From contig JBBANY010000044.1 in NCBI GenBank assembly GCA_040401695.1, positions 1 to 19,165 of the forward strand: 19,165 nt of DNA, written 5' to 3'. The notes under the pieces were generated by a model that was not told the DNA's origin, made no database searches, and saw only the letters and a list, made by a program, of their open reading frames with translations. A program made the translations under genes and the position numbers. Shown here in pieces: positions 6,455 to 13,632 of the stretch. The first letter of the stretch is position 1. The number at the start of each line of letters is the position of its first letter. Source of the DNA: F1-20-MAGs119 sp040401695 (GTDB lineage Bacteria; Actinomycetota; Acidimicrobiia; Acidimicrobiales; Ilumatobacteraceae).

Positions 6455-7153
6455 TCAGCGAGTGGGAAATCTCGACTCGAGGAAACCGACGACCGCATCG
6501 ATGAAGGGAAACGAGCCGGGCGTCGCGAAGTGGTCGGTTCGCGCAAGCACGGAGAGTGCACCGTCGGGGAAGGCCTGAGCCAGACGATCCGACGGTGCGG
6601 CAAAATCGCGTTCGCCGATGCACACGAGGACCGGGCAAACGATCTGCGACAATTGGGCCGGAGACAACGGGGCGGAAGGTGGCCTCTTGAGAACCGCGGT
6701 GAGGGCTTCGACGTCGTTGTCTCCCTGCCGTGCGTATTGGCCGAACAGTCGGGCGATGTTGTCGTCGGCGGGGGCCGAACCATCGATGCCGGCAAGGATG
6801 CGTGCAGTCTCTTCCGGCTTGTGCGGCTCGAACACTCCGTTTCCGATACCGGCGAGGACGATGCCACGAAACCTGCCCGGAGCGGCGACGGCGGCTCGCA
6901 GTGTTGTGAGGGCACCGAGTGAAAAGGCGACGACGACGCACGGCTCGTCCGGAAGGCGCCCGAGCAGATACGAAGCAAGGTCGGCGTAAGCATCGGGATC
7001 GTGGGGCTTTTCGGCTTCGCCGTGTCCGAGAAGATCGACACCCGAGACGGAGAAACCCGTGTCGGCAAAAATCTGGTCGATGCCGGGACCCTGCCAGGTG
7101 TCGCGGTACGAGCCGCCCCAACCGTGAACCAGAACGAGAGAATTCGCGACCAT
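6455..7153 (-). CDS. Alpha/beta hydrolase
   Basis: A 232-aa cytosolic alpha/beta-hydrolase fold protein. The oxyanion motif VHGWGGS is at 9-15, the nucleophile elbow AFSLGA puts Ser78 where G-x-S-x-G is usual (first Gly is Ala here), and Asp183 (GERD) and His208 (TDHF) complete a likely triad. The small helical cap around 105-165 resembles BioH/esterase-type enzymes. The gene order, with Sua5 5 nt downstream, does not tell the substrate; the BioH-like look is too weak for a biotin call. The start ATG 7153 is supported by a TAGGCT box 8 nt upstream, with no Shine-Dalgarno. It is divergent from the GuaB1 gene with only 22 bp between the start codons. Confidence 0.87.
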   Translation of the reverse strand: MVANSLVLVHGWGGSYRDTWQGPGIDQIFADTGFSVSGVDLLGHGEAEKPHDPDAYADLASYLLGRLPDEPCVVVAFSLGALTTLRAAVAAPGRFRGIVLAGIGNGVFEPHKPEETARILAGIDGSAPADDNIARLFGQYARQGDNDVEALTAVLKRPPSAPLSPAQLSQIVCPVLVCIGERDFAAPSDRLAQAFPDGALSVLARTDHFATPGSFPFIDAVVGFLESRFPTR

Positions 7154-7175
7154 GGTCGCCTAGCCTAAGACGGCC
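7154..7175. promoter_or_regulatory. Bidirectional promoter core, palindromic TAGCCTA
   Basis: The 22 bp between the divergent hydrolase and GuaB1 start codons contain TAGCCTA (7161-7167). Read forward, TAGCCT ends 9 nt before ATG 7176. Read on the minus strand, TAGGCT ends 8 nt before ATG 7153. Both genes therefore appear to share overlapping -10 boxes and to be leaderless. Confidence 0.55.
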
Positions 7176-8612
7176 ATGCGTTTCCTCACTGCGCACCCAC
7201 CCCATGACCTCACGTACAACGACGTGTTCATGGTCCCCAGCCTCAGCGACGTACCGAGTCGATTCGATGTCGACCTGTCGACGCCCGACGGCATCGGCAC
7301 CACGGTTCCCGTCGTCGTGGCGAACATGACGGCGGTGGCGGGTCGCCGAATGGCAGAGACCATCGCCCGGCGTGGTGGCCTCGCGGTGCTTCCCCAGGAC
7401 ATCCCTCTCGACATCATCGAGTCAGTTGCCTCGTTTGTGAAATCGCGTCACGACGTCTTCGAAACCCCGATCACCCTCGCTCCGTCCGACACCGTTGGCA
7501 ATGCCCTGAGCCTCATCCACAAGCGCGCCCACGGTGCAATCATCGTCGTCGATGCCGACCAACGGCCGGTGGGCATTTTCACCGAGCACGACGCCGCGGG
7601 TTACGACCGTTTCACGCAGGTGCAACATGTGATGAATCGCGACCTCATTTGTGTCGACGCGAGACTCGACCCGCAAAAGATCTTCGACTTCCTCCACGAA
7701 CGACGCCTCACGTTTGCCCCTGTCGTCGGGTCGGACGGAGCCCTTCTTGGTTGTGTGACCCGCAAAGGGGCCTTGCGCAGCACCCTGTATGCGCCGGCGC
7801 GCGGCCGCGACGGTCGATTCCTCGTGTCGGTTGCAGTCGGCATCAACGGCGAACCCGCAGCGCGGGCCAAGGCGCTCGCGAAGATGGGCGTTGATGTGCT
7901 CGTCATCGACACGGCACATGGCCATCAGGGACGGATGTTGCGCGCGGTCGAGGCCGTGCGTGCGGCGGCCCCCGACGTCCATCTTGTCGCCGGAAACGTC
8001 GTGACTGCCGCCGCTACCCGCGACCTGATCGAGGCGGGAGTCGACATCGTGAAGGTAGGTGTGGGTCCGGGTGCAATGTGCACGACGCGCATGATGACCG
8101 GCGTCGGACGCCCGCAGTTCAGTGCCGTATTGGAGTGTTCCGACGAGGCCCACCGTCTCGGCCGACACGTCTGGGCGGATGGCGGCGTGCGGTACCCGCG
8201 GGACGTTGCGCTGGCGCTCGCAGCCGGTGCATCGAACGTGATGTTCGGGTCGTGGTTGGCCGGTACGTACGAGTCGGCAGCGGACACACTGCGCGACACA
8301 GAGGGGCGTCTCTACAAGGAGAGTTTCGGCATGGCATCGAACCGTGCCGTCCGCAACCGGACGAGCAAAGAAACGGCCTTCGAGCGTGCTCGCAAGGAAC
8401 TCTTCGAGGAAGGCATCAGCACCTCGCGCATGTACCTCGACCATGATCGACCTGGTGTCGAGGACATCGTCGACCAAATCGTTGCAGGCGTGCGATCTGC
8501 GTGCACCTACGCGGGCGCGGCGAGCATCACCGAGTTCCGCGAAAGGGCCGTTGTCGGTGTCCAGAGCGCGGCGGGCTACGACGAAGGCCGGCCACAGGGC
8601 ACGAGCTGGTAG
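7176..8612 (+). CDS. guaB1: GuaB1-family IMP dehydrogenase-related protein (probable GMP reductase)
   Basis: A 478-aa TIM-barrel enzyme with an inserted CBS pair. The start resembles IMPDH (LTYNDVFMVPSLSDV), CBS modules lie about 95-150 and 152-205, the barrel resumes with VAVGINGEP, and the catalytic loop GVGPGAMCTTRMMTG carries Cys302, which forms the thioimidate. The tail FEEGISTSRMYLD, GVEDIVDQIVAGVRSACTYAGA matches the GuaB1 subgroup of actinobacteria rather than GuaB2, the true IMP dehydrogenase. The mycobacterial GuaB1 has been reported to act as a GMP reductase (GMP to IMP, NADPH-dependent) controlled through its CBS domains, so a purine-salvage role is likely; this is transfer by family. 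The start ATG 7176 follows a TAGCCT box. It is first in a unit with cmk (8 bp downstream) and the acyltransferase. Confidence 0.9.
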   Translation: MRFLTAHPPHDLTYNDVFMVPSLSDVPSRFDVDLSTPDGIGTTVPVVVANMTAVAGRRMAETIARRGGLAVLPQDIPLDIIESVASFVKSRHDVFETPITLAPSDTVGNALSLIHKRAHGAIIVVDADQRPVGIFTEHDAAGYDRFTQVQHVMNRDLICVDARLDPQKIFDFLHERRLTFAPVVGSDGALLGCVTRKGALRSTLYAPARGRDGRFLVSVAVGINGEPAARAKALAKMGVDVLVIDTAHGHQGRMLRAVEAVRAAAPDVHLVAGNVVTAAATRDLIEAGVDIVKVGVGPGAMCTTRMMTGVGRPQFSAVLECSDEAHRLGRHVWADGGVRYPRDVALALAAGASNVMFGSWLAGTYESAADTLRDTEGRLYKESFGMASNRAVRNRTSKETAFERARKELFEEGISTSRMYLDHDRPGVEDIVDQIVAGVRSACTYAGAASITEFRERAVVGVQSAAGYDEGRPQGTSW

Positions 8613-8620
8613 CCACGTCG

Positions 8621-9271
8621 ATGCGTGTCGTCGCCATCGACGGTCCCGCGGGGGCGGGCAAGTCCACCATCGCGCGTGCGTTGGCGCGGCGGCTCGGCGT
8701 TCCTTATCTCGACACAGGAGCGATGTACCGGGCGGTCACTCACGCTGCGCTGCGTGACGGCGTCCAGCCGAACGATGTCGGCGCTGTCACACATCTTGCC
8801 GGCTTGTCGCGTATCGACGTCGGCGAAGATCGCGTGACGGTCGACGGTGTCGATGTCACGCGCGAGATCCGATCGGACAGAATCAACCAAGCCGTCAGCC
8901 ACGTCGCCGCGATCAGTGGCGTTCGCACGGTGCTGCGCGAACAGCAACGTGCGTGGGTGGCGGCACACGGTGGTGGGGTAGTCGAAGGGCGTGACATCGG
9001 GACCGTCGTTTTCCCCGATGCAACATTGAAGGTATTTCTCACCGCTTCGCCCGAAGTGCGTGCGCGCCGTCGTGTTGCCGAGTCCGGCGGGGATGTCGAA
9101 GCGATCGCCCGATCCATTGCTGAACGCGATCGACTCGATTCGTCGAGAGTCGACAGTCCGCTGATGACGGCCGATGGGTCGATCACCGTCGACACCTCGG
9201 ATCTGTCCATCGATCAGGTCGTGGAGAAACTCCACGGTCTCGTCGTCGAGCGCGAGGCATCACTTGGCTGA
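8621..9271 (+). CDS. cmk: (d)CMP kinase
   Basis: Phosphorylates CMP and dCMP with ATP, in pyrimidine nucleotide recycling. At 216 aa it has normal length. The P-loop DGPAGAGKST (7-16) opens the protein, followed by the cytidylate-kinase signature YLDTGAMYRAVT. The NMP-binding insert contains VTREIRSD-x-x-x-x-x-VS, then VVEGRDIGTVVFPDA and KVFLTASPEVRARRR, and the lid has AERDRLDSSR. The start ATG 8621 lies 8 bp after the GuaB1 stop; the frame is open further upstream only as shadow. The downstream acyltransferase overlaps it by 8 bp, and the cmk-plsC arrangement recurs in many bacteria. Confidence 0.95.
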   Translation: MRVVAIDGPAGAGKSTIARALARRLGVPYLDTGAMYRAVTHAALRDGVQPNDVGAVTHLAGLSRIDVGEDRVTVDGVDVTREIRSDRINQAVSHVAAISGVRTVLREQQRAWVAAHGGGVVEGRDIGTVVFPDATLKVFLTASPEVRARRRVAESGGDVEAIARSIAERDRLDSSRVDSPLMTADGSITVDTSDLSIDQVVEKLHGLVVEREASLG

Positions 9272-9947
9272 CGTCAACAGCTTTTTGGCCGGCGGCGGGA
9301 TTGGCTCGCGTGCGTTCTACCGCTTGGTGCGCAACATCCTGACTTTTTTCTGTCGTACGTTCTGGCGCACCTCGGTGATCGGACGCAAGCACGTTCCCCG
9401 TACGGGACCATTCATCCTGGCGCCGGTCCACCGTTCGTACATCGACACTCCGCTCGTCTGCACCGTGACGCGACGTCGGATGCGCTACATGGGCAAGGAC
9501 TCCTTGTGGAAGAAGAAGTCCATCGGTTGGGTTCTCTCGGCTCTCGGCGGGTTCCCCGTGTCGCGCGGAACCGCGGATCGCGAGGCATTGCGACGCTGCA
9601 TCGAGGTACTCGACGCAGGCGAACCACTCGTTCTCTTTCCCGAGGGCGAGCGCAAGTCGGGCGAAGTGGTGCAGCCACTCTTCGACGGTGTCACCTACAT
9701 CGCCTTGAAGGCGGGGGTGCCGGTTGTTCCGGTTGGTATCGGTGGTTCAGAGCGCGCGATGCCGAAGGGCAAGAATTACCTGCGACCCAGCAAGTGCGTC
9801 GTCCTCGTGGGACCGCCGATCATGCCTCCTTCGAACGAGGGTCGCGCATCGCGCAGTGCCGTGAAGGACTTCTCGGCGAATCTTCACGGCGAGTTGCAAC
9901 GACTCTTCGACGAAGCGCAAGCGCGCGCGGGAATGCGCTCTCAGTAG
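9264..9947 (+). CDS. Lysophospholipid acyltransferase (PlsC-like, 1-acyl-sn-glycerol-3-phosphate acyltransferase family)
   Basis: Likely membrane-associated enzyme transferring acyl groups to lysophosphatidic acid or a related acceptor in phospholipid synthesis; 227 aa. Motif I is H-x4-D at H56/D61 (APVHRSYID), followed by MRYMGKDSLWKK, GGFPVSRG, motif III FPEGER (125-130) and a late VPVVPVGIGGSE. A hydrophobic stretch at about 21-36 could anchor it. I chose TTG 9264, which overlaps the end of cmk and has GAGG (9254-9257) 6 nt upstream; an ATG at 9174 in the same frame would add 30 residues read from cmk in another frame. The 3' end overlaps the convergent M18 peptidase by 7 bp. The substrate is assigned by family only. 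Confidence 0.87.
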   Translation: MADVNSFLAGGGIGSRAFYRLVRNILTFFCRTFWRTSVIGRKHVPRTGPFILAPVHRSYIDTPLVCTVTRRRMRYMGKDSLWKKKSIGWVLSALGGFPVSRGTADREALRRCIEVLDAGEPLVLFPEGERKSGEVVQPLFDGVTYIALKAGVPVVPVGIGGSERAMPKGKNYLRPSKCVVLVGPPIMPPSNEGRASRSAVKDFSANLHGELQRLFDEAQARAGMRSQ

Positions 9948-11182
9948 GCGGTTGTCTTCGCGGCCGCAACCATCAGGTCGCGCAGCGCAAGCGGATCCGA
10001 AGACCCACACGTCTCTCTCGCCGAGTGCATGGCAAGTTGGGGCACTCCGACGTCGACGGTCTCGATCCCCAGCCTCGTGGCGGTGATGGGTCCGATGGTG
10101 CTGCCGCACGGCATCGCATTGTTCGAAACGAAATCCTGCAGCGGCACGCCCGCTTCCGTCGCGACGCGGCGCATGACGGCTGCTCCCTTCGCCGAAGTGG
10201 CGTATCGCTGGTTCGCGTTGTGCTTCAGCGCGGGACCCCGATTGACGAGCGGAGCATGGTTCGCGTCATGCCGTTCGGGGTAGTTCGGGTGCAATCCATG
10301 GGCGTTGTCAGCGGAGATGCACATCGACTTTCTCAGAAAGTCGAATCGCTTGTCGCCGAAGCCGCGCACCCGCAAAAGCTTGTCGACGACATGCTCGAGC
10401 AGTGGTCCGGCAGCTCCGGTCGTGCTCTCCGAACCCACTTCCTCGTGATCGAACAGACAGACGATCATCGGTCGATCGGTGTCGGTGTGACGAATCGCAT
10501 CGACCGCCGCCCAGCAGGACACGAGGTTGTCGATACGACCCGAGGCGATGAATTCATTGCCCGCCCCGACGAGGGTGGCCGGCGTGACGTCGAACAGGGC
10601 AATGTCGAAGGCTTCGTCGGGGCCGATACCGAGCAGATCGAGGACATCGCCACCGTCCGAGCCCCAGATGGGACGCATGTGGTTCTGTCGATTGAGAAGG
10701 AGTCCCTTGTCATTGACGTCACGGTCGAGATGAATCGCCAACTGCGGCACACGGGCGATCGGACGGCGTGTCTCGCACAATCTCGACGCACCGTCGACGG
10801 AATGCACGACCCCTGCAAGGCCGAGATCCCGGTCGAGCCAGGAGTTGAGAAGCACCCCTCCGTAGATTTCGACTTCGAGCACCGACAAACCCGCGGCGCG
10901 TGAATTCGGCCGCGGTTTCAGACGTAGGCAGGGCGAATCGGTGTGTGCCCCCACGAACAGGCCACCTCGTCCGGCACCGGATTGCCGGGGCCATGACCAC
11001 GCGATGACTGCGCCACCGTGCGTGAGCACGCCCTTCGATTCGGCGAAGACTGCATCATCGACTGCTGCGTGCGACGTGACCCGAAAGCCCGCTGCGCCGA
11101 GCCGCGCAACGCTGGCCGACACAGCGTGAAAGGGGGAGGGCGACTCGTCGAGGTACGACAGGAGATCGTCGAGTGCCGGCAT
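9941..11182 (-). CDS. M18 family aminopeptidase (aspartyl aminopeptidase-like)
   Basis: Dinuclear zinc aminopeptidase of 413 aa, expected to remove N-terminal acidic residues from peptides in the cytosol, possibly as a large dodecamer as in the family. The opening LLSYLDESPSPFHAV is typical. Metal and catalytic residues are all visible: GAHTDSP (H80), GRIDNL (D218), the catalytic/bridging pair E247/E248 in DHEEVGSES, SADNAHG (D292), and MHSARE (H386). AMPCGSTIGP is also conserved. The start ATG 11182 overlaps the histidine phosphatase stop (TGATG), implying cotranslation; the frame stays open far upstream through that gene but without M18 similarity. It converges on the acyltransferase gene with a 7-bp overlap. 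Confidence 0.95.
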   Translation of the reverse strand: MPALDDLLSYLDESPSPFHAVSASVARLGAAGFRVTSHAAVDDAVFAESKGVLTHGGAVIAWSWPRQSGAGRGGLFVGAHTDSPCLRLKPRPNSRAAGLSVLEVEIYGGVLLNSWLDRDLGLAGVVHSVDGASRLCETRRPIARVPQLAIHLDRDVNDKGLLLNRQNHMRPIWGSDGGDVLDLLGIGPDEAFDIALFDVTPATLVGAGNEFIASGRIDNLVSCWAAVDAIRHTDTDRPMIVCLFDHEEVGSESTTGAAGPLLEHVVDKLLRVRGFGDKRFDFLRKSMCISADNAHGLHPNYPERHDANHAPLVNRGPALKHNANQRYATSAKGAAVMRRVATEAGVPLQDFVSNNAMPCGSTIGPITATRLGIETVDVGVPQLAMHSARETCGSSDPLALRDLMVAAAKTTAY

Positions 11183-11808
11183 CACGACTTCTGGAAGATT
11201 CCCATCGGCAGACCCGAGTTGCGAAGGTGCGACGTCTCGTTGATCGTCACGATCGACCGCTCGCCACTGCGCGCCGCGGCGACGCGATGAATCGAGGTGT
11301 AGTTGGGGTAGAAGAAACCCTGAACGTTGACCGTCAGGCCGAGAACGTGGACGAGATAGGCGTTGATGACGCCTCCGTGGCAAACGACGGCAATCGTCTG
11401 CCCGGAGTGATCCGCGATCATCTTCTCGATGGCCAGAACGCAGCGCTTGTTGAACTCCTCGGGGCTCTCCTCGTGCACGTTCCATTCGCCACGCAACATC
11501 GCTTGCCAACGGGGATCGTTGGCCGCCTTCAGCTCTTCGACCGGGACGTACTCGTTCGAATTGCGGTCCCATTCGGCGATGTCGTCGACCGTCACTATGT
11601 CGACGCCCTGCGTGCGGGCAAGGGGTGCGGCGGTCTGCTGCGCCCGGCGCAGTGGGCTCGCGTACACCGCGTGGATCTTCTCGCTGGCGAGATACGCGGC
11701 CAAGCGGTCGGCCTGTGCGAGGCCGTCATCCGACAACTGGGGATCGGCGACTCCTGCATCGAGTTCGCGGCGGACGGGCAGGGCGTGACGAATGATGAGG
11801 AGTTCCAT
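11182..11808 (-). CDS. Histidine phosphatase family protein (phosphoglycerate mutase-like)
   Basis: A 208-aa enzyme of the branch-1 histidine phosphatase superfamily, acting through a phosphohistidine. The N-terminal LLIIRHALP supplies R7 and catalytic H8 (RHA instead of the more usual RHG), LSDDGLAQADRLA and VYASPLRRAQQTA give the second arginine, E79 is the probable proton donor, and VVCHGGVINA supplies H144. It lacks features of the glycolytic phosphoglycerate mutase and is more likely a phosphatase; the substrate is unknown. The start ATG 11808 follows a TAGAGT box 9 nt upstream without Shine-Dalgarno. It leads a two-gene unit with the M18 peptidase. The pairing gives no obvious metabolic link. 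Confidence 0.9.
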   Translation of the reverse strand: MELLIIRHALPVRRELDAGVADPQLSDDGLAQADRLAAYLASEKIHAVYASPLRRAQQTAAPLARTQGVDIVTVDDIAEWDRNSNEYVPVEELKAANDPRWQAMLRGEWNVHEESPEEFNKRCVLAIEKMIADHSGQTIAVVCHGGVINAYLVHVLGLTVNVQGFFYPNYTSIHRVAAARSGERSIVTINETSHLRNSGLPMGIFQKS

Positions 11809-11823
11809 GGCACTCGAACTCTA
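11809..11823 (-). promoter_or_regulatory. Predicted leaderless promoter -10 (histidine phosphatase gene)
   Basis: On the minus strand TAGAGT (11823-11818) lies 9 nt before ATG 11808. No Shine-Dalgarno is present. The 9-nt gap is the longest accepted here, so the call is weaker than the others. Confidence 0.4.
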
Positions 11824-11839
11824 AGCGAACCCACCGCTT

Positions 11840-11856
11840 GCCGCCTCAACGGCGGC
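11840..11856 (-). terminator. GC-rich hairpin after the small membrane-protein gene
   Basis: GCCGCC-TCAAC-GGCGGC forms a perfect 6-bp stem with a 5-nt loop just 4 bp past the stop of the 107-aa gene. A second weaker stem AAGCG/CGCTT follows. There is no T-run on the minus strand, so it would be an atypical intrinsic terminator, or a structure limiting read-through into the next gene. Confidence 0.4.
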
Positions 11857-11860
11857 GGGG

Positions 11861-12184
11861 TCAGCCGGCAGGGACAGGACTGTCGAGTGAAATCGTCACG
11901 TCACGACCGAAGAAGTTGCACGACACACCAGACCCATCGGAGCCGGCGGAGCCTTCCGATACGGAGAACGTGATCTTCTCGGCACAGTCGACGAGGGAGG
12001 ATCGCTGCGAGTAGACAACCACACCGAGCACGGCAAAGACGACCGACAACACCAACCGCACGACCAGCGACGAAATGAACTTCAAGACCAAGAGAATCAC
12101 CGCGACGCAGACGACGATCGCCACGATCGACCCGTTCTTTGCTTGATTCAAGTCGAGCGCCTGGATGAGGGTTTGATTCGGCAC
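11861..12184 (-). CDS. Small membrane protein of unknown function
   Basis: A 107-aa protein I cannot assign to a family. It has a short polar N-terminus (about 1-18), two closely spaced hydrophobic segments (about 19-36 and 40-60) that should form a transmembrane hairpin, and a C-terminal soluble part of about 45 residues. That part carries two cysteines (in LVDCAEK and GVSCNFFG), which could pair by a disulfide if it faces outward. The start is GTG 12184, with TAACGT 6 nt upstream; there is no Shine-Dalgarno. It sits alone between the histidine phosphatase gene and the divergent DUF3151 gene. Base composition is like its neighbours, and the ORF has the strong hydrophobic pattern of a real membrane protein. 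Confidence 0.7.
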   Translation of the reverse strand: MPNQTLIQALDLNQAKNGSIVAIVVCVAVILLVLKFISSLVVRLVLSVVFAVLGVVVYSQRSSLVDCAEKITFSVSEGSAGSDGSGVSCNFFGRDVTISLDSPVPAG

Positions 12185-12262
12185 GAGTCCACGTTATTCA
12201 CCGATGCCAACGGTGTCGTGGATGCCGACACGCGCTGTTCAGTCGACAACTAGTCTTTCGGC
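12185..12262. promoter_or_regulatory. Divergent promoter region with two leaderless -10 boxes
   Basis: This 78-bp gap separates the divergent membrane-protein and DUF3151 genes. On the minus strand TAACGT (12196-12191) lies 6 nt before GTG 12184. On the plus strand TAGTCT (12251-12256) lies 6 nt before GTG 12263. I see no strong -35 and no obvious operator. Confidence 0.5.
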
Positions 12263-12715
12263 GTGTCGTCGAACATTTCACTCTCGAGTTCAGGTCCGCC
12301 CGAGACGAGGCTTCCGGGGGAATCGCCCGAAGTCATGCACTTGACTTCACAGGTGGTGTCCGGCAACCACGACGCGCGTGAACAGGCGGTTCGGTTGGCG
12401 CCGCGGAGTTCTCTCGTCTGGTGGGCGTGCGGCTGGGCCGCCAAGGATGCAGTCGATCGTTACGCGGCGTTTCGCGTCGGCTACCACCGCGGTCTCGATT
12501 CACTGCGGGCGAACGGCTGGCGAGGGTCGGGATACGTGCGCTGGGCTCATCCGGGAAATCTCGGCTTCTTGCGGTGCCTTCTCGGCCTTCAACTCGCCGC
12601 GGGTGCGGTGGGTGAAGCAGACGAAGAAGAGCGTTGTCGTCTGTTTCTGCTTCAACTCGACCCTTCAGGCGTGCCCTCGGACGAGGCCAAACGATTCGGT
12701 GAGATTTTCGGGTGA
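12263..12715 (+). CDS. DUF3151 family protein
   Basis: A 150-aa actinobacterial protein of unknown function. After a variable N-terminus of about 35 residues it shows the family pattern: helices rich in Ala and Trp (SLVWWACGWAAKDA), then AFRVGYHRGLDSLRANGWRGSG and VRWAHPGNLGFLRCLLGL, ending in an EEERCRLFLLQLDPSG helix. The all-helical repeat-like layout resembles a tetratricopeptide-type fold; this is my inference. The start GTG 12263 is fixed by a TAGTCT box 6 nt upstream. Its stop overlaps the start of the MobA-like gene (GTGA at 12712-12715), so the two proteins are probably made in a fixed ratio. No catalytic motif is visible. Confidence 0.8.
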   Translation: MSSNISLSSSGPPETRLPGESPEVMHLTSQVVSGNHDAREQAVRLAPRSSLVWWACGWAAKDAVDRYAAFRVGYHRGLDSLRANGWRGSGYVRWAHPGNLGFLRCLLGLQLAAGAVGEADEEERCRLFLLQLDPSGVPSDEAKRFGEIFG

Positions 12716-13284
12716 CGGTGTGGGCGGTACTCGCCGGTGGCAAGGGGAGCCGTTACGGGGAACCGAAAGCGACGGCGTCTCATGGCCACACCACTTTTCT
12801 CGCCCACTGTCTATCGGTCGTCGAGGAAGCAAGTGAGCAAGGGGACACGATTGCGGTGTCGGTTGCCGTCGATTGGCAACCCGACATTCCGGCACATTGC
12901 GCGGTGGTCGCTGACACACTCGATGCCCCCGGCCCCGCCCATTCGATTGCGCGTCTTGCACGGTTCGCGATGGACAGGAACGAGGACCTGGTCTTCATGG
13001 CCGTCGACATGCTCGGTGTCACCCCCCGAACGCTTCGGTTGCTGAGGGAGCGTGCGGCGGCTTCGGTCGGAGCCGGCAGGCCCGCGGTCGCCGTCGCCAG
13101 AGGTGGTGCCGGATTGCATTGGGTTCTGGGTGCCGTTCCGGCGCCCCTCGCACCATCGATCGTTTCCAACGCCGACTCGGTGTCGGCCGTTCAGGTGCTG
13201 CTGCGCTTGTGTCCGGTTGACGCGGTTGATGTGCGGCCCGAGGAGCTGCTCGATGTGAACACCCCCGAACTGCGACCCGATTGA
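12712..13284 (+). CDS. MobA-like NTP transferase
   Basis: A 190-aa protein with the nucleotide-binding start of molybdenum-cofactor guanylyltransferase-like enzymes: VWAVLAGGKGSRYGEPKA (3-20), where MobA usually has L-A-G-G-x-S-x-R-M-G-x-x-K-A. A second family position, the metal-binding Asp before the next motif, is likely D99 in FMAVDMLGVTP. The late LLDVNTPEL is also common in MobA/GlmU-like proteins (D-I/V-N-T-P). It could transfer GMP or CMP to molybdopterin, or a nucleotide to a sugar or cofactor; Tyr replacing Met in the loop and the DUF3151 partner leave this open. The start GTG 12712 overlaps the DUF3151 stop and has GGTGAG 7 nt upstream. Confidence 0.78.
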   Translation: MTVWAVLAGGKGSRYGEPKATASHGHTTFLAHCLSVVEEASEQGDTIAVSVAVDWQPDIPAHCAVVADTLDAPGPAHSIARLARFAMDRNEDLVFMAVDMLGVTPRTLRLLRERAAASVGAGRPAVAVARGGAGLHWVLGAVPAPLAPSIVSNADSVSAVQVLLRLCPVDAVDVRPEELLDVNTPELRPD

Positions 13285-13294
13285 TCCGTGCCGA

Positions 13295-13308
13295 TAGTCT
13301 CGGAAACG
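13295..13308 (+). promoter_or_regulatory. Predicted leaderless promoter -10 (rhodanese gene)
   Basis: TAGTCT (13295-13300) lies 8 nt before ATG 13309. It favours this ATG over the in-frame GTG at 13288, which would place the box inside the coding region. Confidence 0.5.
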
Positions 13309-13632
13309 ATGTCGATTTCGGAAATTTCCATCACAGAGTTGAAGGGCCTGATCGACCGGGGCTGCATGGTCATCGATGTTCGCGAGGCCGACGAATACGT
13401 CGCGGGCCACGTCCCCGGTGCCATTTCGGTTCCACTCTCGGTGTTGACCGAGAACGTCGACGCTTTTCCCGACGGTTCGACCACTTACGTCATTTGCCAG
13501 GCCGGTGGACGCAGCATGCGTGCCTGTGAGTACCTCGAAGGATTCGGAAAACAGGTGGTCAACGTCGCCGGAGGCACGGGGGCGTGGATCGCTTCCGGGA
13601 ACGTCGTCGTGCCGGGCGAGTCGCCGCGTTGA
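13309..13632 (+). CDS. Single-domain rhodanese-like protein
   Basis: A 107-aa sulfurtransferase-fold protein. The N-terminal ISITELKGLIDRGCMVIDVREADEYVAGHVPGA is the typical rhodanese opening, and the active-site loop CQAGGRS carries the persulfide-forming cysteine. The ending VVNVAGGTGAWIASG is also characteristic (usually G-G-x-x-x-W). It is likely a cytosolic carrier or donor of sulfane sulfur; the acceptor is unknown. The start ATG 13309 is 24 bp after the MobA-like stop and has its own TAGTCT box. Its stop overlaps the predicted TTG start of RNase D (TTGA at 13629-13632), so the two are translationally coupled. Confidence 0.92.
   Translation: MSISEISITELKGLIDRGCMVIDVREADEYVAGHVPGAISVPLSVLTENVDAFPDGSTTYVICQAGGRSMRACEYLEGFGKQVVNVAGGTGAWIASGNVVVPGESPR

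Noticed and set aside
5466..7205. 579-codon continuous frame containing Sua5
   Set aside because: Only the part from 6449 downward resembles Sua5; the rest overlaps the alpha/beta hydrolase gene in another frame.
13288..13308. GTG start for the rhodanese protein
   Set aside because: It would put the TAGTCT promoter box inside the coding region; ATG 13309 gives normal family length.
13584..13628. Upstream ATG start for RNase D
   Set aside because: The added 15 residues are arginine-rich read-through of the rhodanese gene, and TTG 13629 gives the normal family N-terminus with a stop-start overlap.
12712..13632. MobA-like plus rhodanese as a molybdenum-cofactor cluster
   Set aside because: Rhodanese domains are widespread, the gene has its own promoter box, and no moa, moe or molybdoenzyme gene is present.
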